From: Acidobacteriaceae bacterium
Lineage (GTDB): Bacteria; Acidobacteriota; Terriglobia; Terriglobales; Acidobacteriaceae
NCBI GenBank assembly: GCA_030044455.1
Contig: JASHVU010000749.1
Span: 1-9,392 of the forward strand
Reading direction: 5' to 3'
Length of the DNA: 9,392 nt
In this document: positions 1 to 7,428 of the stretch, one piece after another
How positions within the stretch are numbered: the first letter of the stretch is position 1
Layout of the letters: every line of letters begins with the position of its first letter
Position numbers and translations under genes: made by a program
The notes under the pieces: generated by a model
What the model was told of the DNA's origin: nothing
The model's database searches: none
Seen by the model: only the letters and a program-made list of their open reading frames with translations

Positions 1-2786
1 TGCTCACCGTGGCAGGCCGCGATTTGATTGCCCGGTGTACAAAGGGCCGGCTCGTTGAAGGGCACCGGAATCACCTCATGTTTGCCGCGATTGCCGACGT
101 ATCCGATATCAATGGACATATCGTTGCGCGGCTGCCACTGGAAATCGAGCGTCCAGTTTTCCGTATAGGGAAGCACGTTGTTGACGCCGTAATTGCCGAT
201 CACCAGCGGACCGTCGGGTGCGCCGTCGCCGCAGTTATAGCCCACCAAGGTGGTGCCGTTATAGACATTGGCCGCGGTGCAGGCCGCTTCCATGGACTCG
301 ATGGTGGGCATGAAGGAGGCGAGATCGCTGGGCGTGGTGGGTGAGACCAGCGTCGGGAAAGGATTGCTGAGGTTCCCTGTCGCGCTTGTGTAGGCGGCAA
401 ACGGAGCTTCCTGGGTCACGCCGAATGGCCCACTGATGCCGTGGCCGGCCGGCGGCGACAGGTACTGGAAGTATTCGCCGCGGTCATAGTAGATACCCGC
501 TCCGGCGCGCCATACCACCGAACCATGATTGAACTTGGGCGCCCAGGCCACTCCCAGTCGCGGGGCAAGCCCCCACTGCCGGCCCTTCAACGTAGAGTTG
601 CTCACTCCCGATGTGCCAAACGCTTTGTTGTTGCCGGCGACAATGAAGCCCGTGTTGGTGATGGCGCTCGGAGTCGACGAATAGAGCGATGGATCGAAGT
701 TGAACAGATCCCCGTTCTTCTCGCTGAACGGACCGTCGTAATCGTAACGCAGGCCTGCCGTGATACTCACGTTCGGCAAAATCTGCCACTTGTCCATCAC
801 GAACGAGCCGGCATCATTCGAACGGTAATACCGATTCGAGCTGCCACCCAGGACTGTCCCCTCATAGAGACTGCCGGTGAGGAATTTGGTGAATCCCGAT
901 GTTGTAAGTTGCGAGTGATTCTCGGCCCCATTCTTGATATTCAACTGATTGTAGCTGTAGTTGAACCCGACGCTGATGGTGTGTTTGCCGAAGGAAAAAA
1001 TCGCCGTAGACGAAGGCGACAGCCGGTTCTCAAAGTAGCCCTGATCGATAAAGCCGTCGCCGTTGGAGGGGCCGAGTTTCGCGCTGTAGAACGGAGAGTA
1101 GTTGTCCACCCCGAAATACTCCGCATAGATGCCGGGGATGTTGTTTCCGGGCGCGGTGATGCCCACGTCCGACGCCGACAGCGCGTTCGAAAAGCCGCTG
1201 TACACCTTCTGCCGCGAGATCCCAACCTGCTGTGCCCAGTTGATGCGCGAACCGAGATTGATGGTGTTCTGCAGCGCCGCGACCTGCGCTCCGGTGTCCT
1301 CGCTTTCAGGAAAGCCCTCCGTATTGCTTGAGGCGAAGGGGCTGAATGAGGGCATGTGCTGGTAAAAATACTTCCCGGTAAGACGGTCGTTGGCCGACAG
1401 GTTGTAATCGAGCGCCGCATTGGCCTGGTCCCCTTTGAAGACAGAAGTGCTTTGGATGGTCACGTCAGGCTGACCGTTAGCGATTTGCGTCTCTGCATTT
1501 GCATCCGCCGACGGAATCAGATAATTGCCGTTCACCTTTTCGCCCAACAGCATGAGGGCGGCCGAGTTCCACTTGCTCTCCGATGGGCAGCTTCCGAATC
1601 CCGAGGCAGCTACATAGCTGGCGCAGGCCGCCTCAATCCCCGCGGTGCTGCGGTCGTCGGTTAAACCATATGGCACTTGAAATTGCGAGAGCGCGCCCGT
1701 CTGATCGGAATCGTACAGATGCTGGTAGCCGAGGAAGTAGAACAGCTTGTTTTTCATGATCGGGCCGCCCAGCGTTCCGCCTGCCACCCAACGGTGCAGT
1801 TGCGGATCCTCTTCTGAGGCGGGGAGCGTCCCGAGCATCACACCCTGTTTGTAGAAGAAAGGATCCGCGTTCAGGATGTTGTTGCCGAATTGCCCGTAGG
1901 CATCGCCGTGAAGCACGTTGCTTCCACTGGACGTAATGACTCCCACGTGCGCACCGCTCGTTTGTCCCTGCCCAGCGTCGTACATCGATGTAGTTACGCT
2001 GATTTCCTGCATGAACTCCGGCGGCGGTGACGCCAGCCCATTGCCGTTCGATCCATACACTGAGATGTTGTCCTGGTTCTGGCCGCCAGTCGTCGCGCCC
2101 TCGCCGATGTTGAACTGATAGCGTTGCGACACGTCCTGGCTCGAACTCTTGCCGTTGAACAGGTTCGTAACATCTACGCCGTCAATGGTGAACGTGTTGC
2201 TGGTGTCGCGCTGACCATTGGCCCAAATCGGCTGGTTGCCCAGACCGGAGTCGGTGCCGACGCCCGACAGCAATTGCGAACTTACGCCCGGGGCCAGAAT
2301 GGCCAACTGCGTGAAACTGCCTGTGGCCAGGGGCGTGGCGGCAATCTGCTCCTTATCGAGGGTATAGCCGTTGGTAGTGTCGGTGGCATTAAGCAGGGGA
2401 TTGGCCGTTACCTCGACAGAGGTGGAAACCTGGCCAACCTTCAGTGAGATCCGTACCGTGGTGGCATGTGCTTCCTGCACCACAATCCCTGCCAATTGCG
2501 TTGTCTCGAAACCCTCGTGCGTGGTCTTAACTTGATATACGCCGATGGGAAGATTGAAGATCTGGAAGAAGCCATCACTTTGACTGGTGGCGCCACGCAC
2601 CACGTTGATGCTTTCATCCGATACAGTCACCTGTGCTCCGGGAATGGCTGCGCCTGACGAGTCGAATACTGTTCCGTTGATTGAACCCAGCGTTTGCTGT
2701 GCCCGACAACACAAAGTGCCAATTGATAGCACAAGCAAAGTCAAGGCCAACCAAGCGACACTCCTCCAAATAGAAGACCTTTTCAT
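1..2786 (-). CDS. Oar-like TonB-dependent outer-membrane receptor, C-terminus cut by window edge
   Basis: The frame is open without a stop from the ATG at 2786 to the window edge, giving 928 complete codons. Residues 1-29 form a signal peptide: basic start, a leucine-rich core, then a C-R-A cut site before Q30-Q31. Residues about 34-115 are a carboxypeptidase-regulatory/CnaB-like beta-sandwich (G-S-I-N-G-T-V-F-D then G-A-A-I-P-G-A). Residues about 120-260 form the plug, with the I-D-G-V-D-V-T-N motif at 201-208. The rest is beta-barrel with Oar hallmarks: L-G-G-P-I-M-K-N-K-L-F-Y-F, and near the edge N-W-T-L-D-F-Q-W-Q followed by G-Y-V-G-N-R-G. Family members are usually about 1000-1200 residues, so the end of the barrel is missing. 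Such proteins sit in the outer membrane and are thought to take up polymers or oligosaccharides, or to act in secretion; the substrate cannot be told here. An AAGGAG ribosome site (2796-2791) lies four bases before the ATG. It follows the BtuB-like gene on the same strand after a 401-bp gap. Confidence 0.93.
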   Translation of the reverse strand, partial: MKRSSIWRSVAWLALTLLVLSIGTLCCRAQQTLGSINGTVFDSSGAAIPGAQVTVSDESINVVRGATSQSDGFFQIFNLPIGVYQVKTTHEGFETTQLAGIVVQEAHATTVRISLKVGQVSTSVEVTANPLLNATDTTNGYTLDKEQIAATPLATGSFTQLAILAPGVSSQLLSGVGTDSGLGNQPIWANGQRDTSNTFTIDGVDVTNLFNGKSSSQDVSQRYQFNIGEGATTGGQNQDNISVYGSNGNGLASPPPEFMQEISVTTSMYDAGQGQTSGAHVGVITSSGSNVLHGDAYGQFGNNILNADPFFYKQGVMLGTLPASEEDPQLHRWVAGGTLGGPIMKNKLFYFLGYQHLYDSDQTGALSQFQVPYGLTDDRSTAGIEAACASYVAASGFGSCPSESKWNSAALMLLGEKVNGNYLIPSADANAETQIANGQPDVTIQSTSVFKGDQANAALDYNLSANDRLTGKYFYQHMPSFSPFASSNTEGFPESEDTGAQVAALQNTINLGSRINWAQQVGISRQKVYSGFSNALSASDVGITAPGNNIPGIYAEYFGVDNYSPFYSAKLGPSNGDGFIDQGYFENRLSPSSTAIFSFGKHTISVGFNYSYNQLNIKNGAENHSQLTTSGFTKFLTGSLYEGTVLGGSSNRYYRSNDAGSFVMDKWQILPNVSITAGLRYDYDGPFSEKNGDLFNFDPSLYSSTPSAITNTGFIVAGNNKAFGTSGVSNSTLKGRQWGLAPRLGVAWAPKFNHGSVVWRAGAGIYYDRGEYFQYLSPPAGHGISGPFGVTQEAPFAAYTSATGNLSNPFPTLVSPTTPSDLASFMPTIESMEAACTAANVYNGTTLVGYNCGDGAPDGPLVIGNYGVNNVLPYTENWTLDFQWQPRNDMSIDIGYVGNRGKHEVIPVPFNEPALCTPGNQIAACHGE

Positions 2787-2976
2787 AACTCTCCTTGTTT
2801 TGCGGTTGATCTCGTTATTGCTTTACGTTCAGGGTGGAACCTGAGCCCTGGGGTGGACTTTGAAATAGACTCAGCGAAGCCTATCAAAGGAATATTAAAA
2901 AGTGAGAACCCAAATGAGTTAGGGGCCGAGTGTGCCTAGTTTGCGACCTTTTAGCCGATTTATAAAGGGAAAAATG

Positions 2977-2999
2977 ACCTGCGTCCTGTGGATGCAGGT
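2977..2999. repeat. 23-bp inverted repeat, possible operator of the Oar-like gene
   Basis: Two 10-base arms, ACCTGCGTCC (2977-2986) and GGATGCAGGT (2990-2999), surround a TGT centre. All positions pair on the plus strand, with one G-U; nine of ten are symmetric as a DNA dyad. A minus-strand TATAAA at 2964-2959 lies 12 bases beyond its edge, so the dyad would cover the -35 region of a promoter reading toward the gene starting at 2786. The dyad is seen directly; the operator role is inferred. No U-run follows on either strand, so a terminator is unlikely. Confidence 0.45.
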
Positions 3000-3111
3000 G
3001 ATCCCTGTGGAAAACAGATTCTCGCGCCTGTCAGTCAGCATCATTCCGTAATGAGTTACCGATGGCGCCGGAGCTCTATTACCGAATGCATCTCAAACCA
3101 CGGTCAATGCG

Positions 3112-3148
3112 ACCTGGCGGGGATCGGGTGAGCCGTTCCTCGCCAGGT
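3112..3148 (-). terminator. Strong hairpin 40 bases past the BtuB-like stop codon
   Basis: Arms ACCTGGCG (3112-3119) and CGCCAGGT (3141-3148) pair perfectly. Pairing continues inward through GGA/TCC (3121-3123 with 3137-3139) and CGG/CCG (3125-3127 with 3133-3135), leaving a five-base loop. Its position just after the stop at 3188 suggests the 3' end of that mRNA. The sequence beyond the stem on the minus strand is not U-rich, so this may be a 3' stabilising or pausing stem rather than a classical intrinsic terminator. Confidence 0.45.
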
Positions 3149-3187
3149 TAATCAATTTATTTGAGCTCAATGTGATTTGCCGTTGTT

Positions 3188-5683
3188 TCAGTGGCCGCTT
3201 CCGATGCCCCACTGAATCCGCAGGCCTGCACGCACGGTCATCGGCAGGCTCGGATAGCCGATTGGCGCGATGTGCTGTTGGCTGAGAAGATTTTCGCCCT
3301 GAGCGTAAATCCCCAGCCAGTTAAAGAGCTGATAGCTGCCGCCGAGATCGATCTTGGCATATCCGTGGTCCAGATTGCGATTGGGCAAAAGCAAGCTGTT
3401 GCCACCGTTGGCGTCTTCTCCTTCGAGATAGGTGGAGTCGTCGCTGCGGCTGGCAAATGCCGAGGTCAGCACCCCGCTAAGCTTTTTGCTTGAGTACGTG
3501 GCCGAGATGAATCCGGTGTTTGGGGCGCGCCGGAAAGGTCTTGCACCCTGGAGCGGTGAATAGGGGCCGACGGGAACGCCGTCAAAGGTGGGAATCGGGC
3601 CCAGCAAAGCTTCATCATCGTTGGTAAACGAGCGCTGGACGACTGCATCGAGATAAGTGTAGCCGCCGCGCAGAAAGATGTTTTTGCCGATGCCGCCCTC
3701 AACGCTTGCCTCGGCGCCCTGGGCGCGAAATGCCTCGGAGTTGATGGTGAGTTCGTAGGCAAAGTTCGCCTGCAGAACTTGTTCAAGCTGCTGCTGCTGC
3801 GCTGCTGTCAGGTTGGGCAGCAACTCGGGAATCAGATCGAGGCCCACATATTCAATCTCGCGTCCGAACTGGTTGTGGAAGTAGCTGGCGCGGAAAAGGA
3901 TGTGCTGGCTCAGAAATGCTTGTTCTAGACCGCCTTCGTATGTCCGCACGGCGGGCGCGGTGAGCTGGTGGATATGAAGCGACTGTATTGTTGTCTGCGC
4001 TCCATTCTCGACCAGGAAGTTATAGAGCGACTCGTCCTGGTCTGGCAGCGTGGGCTCACGTACAGAATCGCCGAAGTTGAAAAGCACGCGCGTTCCGCTG
4101 AAAACTCCACTACGCGGCCGCAGCGCAAAGTACGAGACTCCCGCGCGTGGCATGGTCTGAACACCAAACAGGGAATAGTGTTCGAGACTTCCCGCCAGCG
4201 TATAGTAAAAGCGGTTTTTGAAATCCCCATGAACCGAAGCCTGGTAGTCATAATTGGTGCGCTCGATGGGCGTGTAGAAAGTGCTTCCCGGTTCGGCGCC
4301 CCGCTCGTCTTCATACTGAAATCCGACGAGTCCCGCCAGGTGCGGCGTAATCGTGATGTCTCCGCGGTAGACAAGCTGATCGCGATTGTTCACAAGTTGG
4401 GAACTGTAGGTCGAGCAATCGAGCACGGCCTGGCCCGTCGCCGTATACCCATTGGCGCCGGTGATGGTGACAACGTTACCCAGGGTGCCCGGCCCGAAGC
4501 AATAAGGTGTATTCGCCACGGCATTGCCTGATTCGGTCCAAAGGTTTTCCTGCTCGCGCTTGCGCGCCAGGCCGTAACGAACGCTGTTGTGGAACGAGGC
4601 CGTAGTCTGGTTGTCGATCGACGCGCTCAGGTAGATGTTCTGATCTTTCTCGGTCGCATCGTCGGCAACATGATAGAAATCCCAGGCATTGGGAACGCCG
4701 GTGCCGTCGACGAGATAGTGGATGGTGCCGCGAATTTGAGTGGTGCCTGAAGGCTGCCAGCCGAGATTCGCTGTCGACGTGGCCACGTGGTATTCATCGT
4801 TCGGCAGGTCATTACTGGTTTGGAGCCAGTTGAACGAGCCAAGATAATCGAAATGCCGGTGAGCACCAGCGAGCTCAAGCTGTTCGCGCGATGAATTGAA
4901 GTTTCCCGCATCGCCTTCGAAGAGCAGGGACGGAAAGCTGGTGGTTCCGTGAGGAGTGGTGAGACTCACCACGCTGGTCATTGCGCCGGCGCCGAAGAGA
5001 TTCGAGTCGGGACCGCGATAGACCTCGACGCTCTCCTGTCCTGACGTGGTCAGCGGACCAAAGTCGAAGAGATTGCCGAGATCGCCGACATCTACGCCGT
5101 CCATCAGAATCTTGTTGTCATCAGAGTCGCCGCCGCGCACAAACAGCGAGGTCTGTGCACCCATTTGACCGTCCTCGACGGTTGAAGTCCCGGGCATCAG
5201 CCGCAATGCACCGGTAAAGTCGGTGCGAAGCGCCAGATCGAGTGGCGACAACACGCTGATGGCCGAGCTTGTCTGCTGCTGCGCCACCGGAGTTCCGGTC
5301 GCTGTTACCACAATTGACTCACGCACCCACGCCGGCTCAAGCACCAGGTCGCGCTCGATTGAGTCGAATTGGCCGGCGTAGAAGTCAGGGGTTTGCAGCT
5401 GGCGGAAATTGGCGGATGAAACGAGCAGAAAGAAGCGTCCGCTCGCGCCGGTGGTGAGGGTGAAGCTGCCGTCGGCGGCGGAGGCCGCAGAGGCAACCAC
5501 CTGGCCTTTGTTGATCAGCGCCACGCTGGCGCCGGTTACGCGCGCACCGGTTGCGTCAGTGACGACACCATGAATTGAAGCAGCGTGAACAGTGAGAGCC
5601 GAAGCAGCCAGCAGGAGGGCTGCTCGCAAGAGAGAGATCGAACCTCGGCGCAGCGCCGGGCACAGCAAACGGAAAAAAGCCAT
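3188..5683 (-). CDS. BtuB-like TonB-dependent receptor under cobalamin riboswitch control
   Basis: An 831-residue outer-membrane receptor, most likely for cobalamin or a related corrinoid, since a B12 riboswitch lies directly upstream. The ATG at 5683 is chosen because it starts a signal peptide (residues 1-34: R-L-R-R basic part, leucine/alanine core, cut after V-H-A) and has an AAGGAG site five bases away. Residues about 36-115 are a carboxypeptidase-regulatory domain. A TonB-box-like E-S-I-V-V-T-A-T-G is at 122-130. The plug spans about 135-245, with F-V-R-G-G (181-185), M-D-G-V-D-V-G (194-200) and Y-R-G-P-D-S-N-L-F-G (222-231), as in BtuB/FepA-type plugs. The remainder is beta-barrel. The extra N-terminal domain makes it longer than E. 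coli BtuB (about 600 residues). It ends in G-S-G-H rather than the usual aromatic residue. The frame stays open upstream to 5989, but that part is the riboswitch. No other B12 transport or synthesis gene is in the window. Confidence 0.88.
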   Translation of the reverse strand: MAFFRLLCPALRRGSISLLRAALLLAASALTVHAASIHGVVTDATGARVTGASVALINKGQVVASAASAADGSFTLTTGASGRFFLLVSSANFRQLQTPDFYAGQFDSIERDLVLEPAWVRESIVVTATGTPVAQQQTSSAISVLSPLDLALRTDFTGALRLMPGTSTVEDGQMGAQTSLFVRGGDSDDNKILMDGVDVGDLGNLFDFGPLTTSGQESVEVYRGPDSNLFGAGAMTSVVSLTTPHGTTSFPSLLFEGDAGNFNSSREQLELAGAHRHFDYLGSFNWLQTSNDLPNDEYHVATSTANLGWQPSGTTQIRGTIHYLVDGTGVPNAWDFYHVADDATEKDQNIYLSASIDNQTTASFHNSVRYGLARKREQENLWTESGNAVANTPYCFGPGTLGNVVTITGANGYTATGQAVLDCSTYSSQLVNNRDQLVYRGDITITPHLAGLVGFQYEDERGAEPGSTFYTPIERTNYDYQASVHGDFKNRFYYTLAGSLEHYSLFGVQTMPRAGVSYFALRPRSGVFSGTRVLFNFGDSVREPTLPDQDESLYNFLVENGAQTTIQSLHIHQLTAPAVRTYEGGLEQAFLSQHILFRASYFHNQFGREIEYVGLDLIPELLPNLTAAQQQQLEQVLQANFAYELTINSEAFRAQGAEASVEGGIGKNIFLRGGYTYLDAVVQRSFTNDDEALLGPIPTFDGVPVGPYSPLQGARPFRRAPNTGFISATYSSKKLSGVLTSAFASRSDDSTYLEGEDANGGNSLLLPNRNLDHGYAKIDLGGSYQLFNWLGIYAQGENLLSQQHIAPIGYPSLPMTVRAGLRIQWGIGSGH

Positions 5684-5687
5684 CAAA

Positions 5688-5717
5688 GCTCCTTCGTTCC
5701 CCTCGGAACGTGAAAGC
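5688..5717 (-). promoter_or_regulatory. Hairpin pairing with the Shine-Dalgarno site, likely riboswitch expression platform
   Basis: On the minus-strand RNA, CGTTCC (5710-5705) pairs perfectly with GGAACG (5700-5695) across a GAGG loop. After a two-by-two internal loop, GCUUU (5717-5713) pairs with GGAGC (5692-5688), using two G-U pairs. GGAG is the ribosome site of the BtuB-like gene starting at 5683, so the stem would hide it. No U-run follows, which favours translational rather than transcriptional control. The pairing is read from sequence; the switching mechanism is inferred. Confidence 0.6.
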
Positions 5718-5725
5718 AGTTTGGG

Positions 5726-5959
5726 GCCAAAGGACCGGTCTCCTGACTTGCGCAATAGCATCTTGCTGGAACTCTCTCGAACCTGTTCCGAAGAGGCATC
5801 GATCAACCGCCTTCCCAAGAGCCGTCTAGAGAGGCTCTCAGTGGCTTCATGGCTGATCTGTTGGCTCCATCCGGCTTTCACAACGACGATTGCCTGACGA
5901 GCTGCGCTCACAGTTGCGGGGCAGTGGCGGACTTTCACCGCCTTCCCGAACATCCTGGC
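5726..5959 (-). ncRNA. Cobalamin (AdoCbl-type) riboswitch aptamer
   Basis: The minus strand shows the conserved blocks of the cobalamin riboswitch family in the right order: GGGAAGG (5947-5941), GTGAAAGT (5938-5931), CCCGCAACTGT (5920-5910), the B12-box part GCCACTG (5845-5839), a P6-like stem AGAGCC/GGCTCT, a second GGGAAGG (5816-5810), and the 3' block GTCAGGAGACCGGTC (5747-5733). The ends can pair as P1: GCCAGGA (5959-5953) with TCC..TGGC (5734-5726), leaving two bulged bases. In this family, cobalamin binding lowers expression of B12 uptake or synthesis genes. The aptamer lies 43 bases before the receptor start at 5683. The exact outer ends are approximate. Confidence 0.95.
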
Positions 5960-6028
5960 TTGGTTTGATTGTATGGGCGCGCGAAGCACGTCCGTGATGT
6001 CATCGAAACAATTTCCGTGACATCAAAA

Positions 6029-6058
6029 TTTATAGCTGTTGTGGCCTGGTTAAGTCAA
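6029..6058 (-). promoter_or_regulatory. Candidate sigma70 promoter for the riboswitch and BtuB-like gene
   Basis: The minus strand reads TTGACT (6058-6053), an 18-base spacer, then TATAAA (6034-6029). Transcription would start near 6022, about 60 bases before the aptamer, giving a leader of roughly 340 bases. Both hexamers are close to consensus and the placement fits the riboswitch. Confidence 0.6.
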
Positions 6059-6118
6059 AGCCGGAAAGCAGGCAGGGCAATTACTGAAAGGGAAATCGCG
6101 ATTCGTTTTCGGGCGTTT

Positions 6119-6142
6119 ATCGCCGCGGTAAGGCGGTTTTTT
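6119..6142 (+). terminator. Terminator-like hairpin with T-run, no gene upstream
   Basis: ATCGCC (6119-6124) pairs with GGCGGT (6132-6137), using one U-G pair and a seven-base loop, and is followed directly by TTTTT. The shape is that of a short plus-strand intrinsic terminator. There is no plus-strand gene before it, so its purpose is unclear. It could stop antisense or leader transcription, or be chance. Confidence 0.35.
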
Positions 6143-6166
6143 CACATTCTGGCTCTTTCACCTCAT

Positions 6167-6212
6167 CCCGAGGCGCTGGCTTACTGATTTGCCGCAGCCA
6201 ACGCGCCTCGGG
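6167..6212. repeat. Long inverted repeat upstream of the GH105 gene
   Basis: CCCGAGGCGC (6167-6176) and GCGCCTCGGG (6203-6212) are perfect 10-base inverted copies. Pairing continues inward with TGGCT (6177-6181) and AGCCA (6196-6200) after a two-base bulge, giving 15 pairs around a 14-base loop. No T-run follows. It could be a cruciform, a regulator site or a REP-like element; no second copy was noticed in the window. Confidence 0.55.
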
Positions 6213-6333
6213 CACACGATGATCGCGCTGCTGAGAGCCAGCCTGTGCGGTGGGAAGGAGCCCATTGCCGGAACCCGCGGAGTTGAGGCAGTAAAATTGG
6301 TCCCGTCGGTCCACCGAACCAAGAGGAAATGCA

Positions 6334-7428
6334 ATGCGTGTTGTTTCAGGGATTGTCGCTCTGGGCCTGATCTTGCAGGCCGCAGCAGCCGCCGTTTCGG
6401 CGCAGCAGGATTACTTGAACAATTGGCCCGCGGGCAGTTCGCCGCAAGAGGTGGGAAAGCGTCTTGCCGAGCACTTTATTACCAGCCCGCACCAGGGTTC
6501 GACCATCTTTTATGGCGAAGTAGGCACATGGTACGGGGCATTGACCTTCGCACAATTAACCGCGGATTCAGATTTGCGAAACCGGCTCATCAAACGCTTC
6601 GACCCATTGCTTCCCGGGGGTGCGGAGACCTCTCTTATTGGTCGTCGCCGGCATGTGGATGACGAAATCTTCGGCATTGTTCCCTTGGAGATTTGGATAC
6701 AGACCAAGGACCCGAAATACCTGGCATACGGCAAGGAGTTTGCTGATCGACAATGGGAAAACCCCCAGCCAGATGGGCTTTCTTCAGAGACACGATATTG
6801 GATCGACGACATGTATATGTTGACGATTCTTCAATTAGAAGCCTATCGAGCTACAGGAGATAGGATGTATCTGGATCGTGACGCGCAGGAGATGGTTGCT
6901 TACCTCGATAAACTTCAGCAGCCGAACGGCCTTTTCTACCACGCGCCGGATGTGCCGTTCTTTTGGGGCCGCGGAGATGGCTGGGTGGCCGCAGGCATGG
7001 CGGAGATGCTCAGAGATTTGCCCTCTGACCATCCTCAGCGGGCCCGCATTATGCGCAGCTACCAGATGATGATGGCCGCTCTGCTCCGGTATCAAGGCAA
7101 GGATGGAATGTGGCGGCAATTAATCGACCATGAAGAAGCATGGCCGGAGACCTCCAGCTCGGCAATGTTCACCTTTGCCATGATTACGGGTGTGAAGAAC
7201 GGCTGGCTCGATCCCTACACTTACGGGCCCGCGGCGCGAAGAGCATGGATCGCAGTGACTGGATACATCGACCAGAACAACGACGTAACCAGCGTTTGCG
7301 CAGGCACATCAAAAAAGGACGATGAGGAATACTATCTGGAGCGGCCTCGAAAAACCGGGGATTTTCACGGACAAGCTCCGATCCTGTGGGCTGCTTCGGC
7401 GCTTTTGCGCGAGTCTCAAACGAAATAA
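6334..7428 (+). CDS. Secreted GH105 family unsaturated uronyl (rhamnogalacturonyl) hydrolase
   Basis: A 364-residue protein of glycoside hydrolase family 105 (Pfam GH88/105 alpha/alpha-barrel; YteR/RhiN relatives). Such enzymes remove the 4,5-unsaturated uronic acid left at the end of oligosaccharides by pectate, rhamnogalacturonan or similar lyases. Residues 1-23 are a signal peptide cut near V-S-A before Q24, so it acts outside the cytoplasm, unlike the cytoplasmic YteR. Family motifs seen: R-H-V-D-D (106-110), Y-W-I-D-D-M-Y-M (155-162), which holds the aspartate aligned with the YteR general acid/base, H-A-P-D..F-W-G-R-G-D-G-W (203-217), P-E-T-S-S-S-A-M-F (271-279) and, near the end, D-F-H-G-Q-A-P-I-L-W-A-A-S-A (343-356). 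Length is normal for the family. AGAGG at 6322-6326 is the ribosome site. It stands alone, with no lyase or pectin transporter beside it, so the exact substrate is open. Confidence 0.92.
   Translation: MRVVSGIVALGLILQAAAAAVSAQQDYLNNWPAGSSPQEVGKRLAEHFITSPHQGSTIFYGEVGTWYGALTFAQLTADSDLRNRLIKRFDPLLPGGAETSLIGRRRHVDDEIFGIVPLEIWIQTKDPKYLAYGKEFADRQWENPQPDGLSSETRYWIDDMYMLTILQLEAYRATGDRMYLDRDAQEMVAYLDKLQQPNGLFYHAPDVPFFWGRGDGWVAAGMAEMLRDLPSDHPQRARIMRSYQMMMAALLRYQGKDGMWRQLIDHEEAWPETSSSAMFTFAMITGVKNGWLDPYTYGPAARRAWIAVTGYIDQNNDVTSVCAGTSKKDDEEYYLERPRKTGDFHGQAPILWAASALLRESQTK

Larger units (their letters stand above)
2787..3187. other. Gene-free stretch between the two receptor genes
   Basis: No convincing gene is seen on either strand. 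The region is more AT-rich than its flanks. It holds the 3' end of the BtuB-like transcript (hairpin 3112-3148), a 23-bp dyad at 2977-2999 next to a TATAAA on the minus strand (2964-2959), and close to the left-hand gene two mutually exclusive small stems, GTTCAGG/CCTGAGC (2827-2833 with 2840-2846) and CAGGG/CCCTG (2830-2834 with 2846-2850). The octamer CCTGTGGA occurs twice, at 2985-2992 and 3004-3011. TTGAGCTCAA at 3161-3170 is a perfect 10-bp palindrome. The minus-strand promoter of the Oar-like gene should lie here, but no good -35/-10 pair stands out. Confidence 0.7.
5960..6333. other. Divergent intergenic region between the B12 receptor leader and the GH105 gene
   Basis: No gene is supported here; short open frames on both strands have no ribosome site and no recognisable motif. 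The stretch contains the minus-strand promoter at 6029-6058, a plus-strand terminator-like hairpin at 6119-6142 and a long hairpin at 6167-6212. For the plus-strand gene starting at 6334, a TAAAAT at 6292-6297 could be a -10 box, but the nearest -35-like TTGCCG (6265-6270) is 21 bases away, so this promoter is weakly supported. Confidence 0.6.

Noticed and set aside
441..1331. A 296-codon plus-strand open frame opposite the Oar-like gene
   Set aside because: The minus strand is continuously open with clear receptor motifs. The plus-strand translation is arginine-rich with no known motif and is a GC-driven shadow.
2826..2850. Possible riboswitch in the leader of the Oar-like gene
   Set aside because: Only short alternative stems are present and no known aptamer motif was recognised.
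3968..4531. Plus-strand open frame of 187 codons inside the BtuB-like gene
   Set aside because: It lies wholly within a well-supported minus-strand gene and shows no recognisable protein features.
6117..6314. Small minus-strand open frame in the divergent spacer
   Set aside because: No ribosome site, low-complexity composition, and it overlaps strong RNA hairpins.
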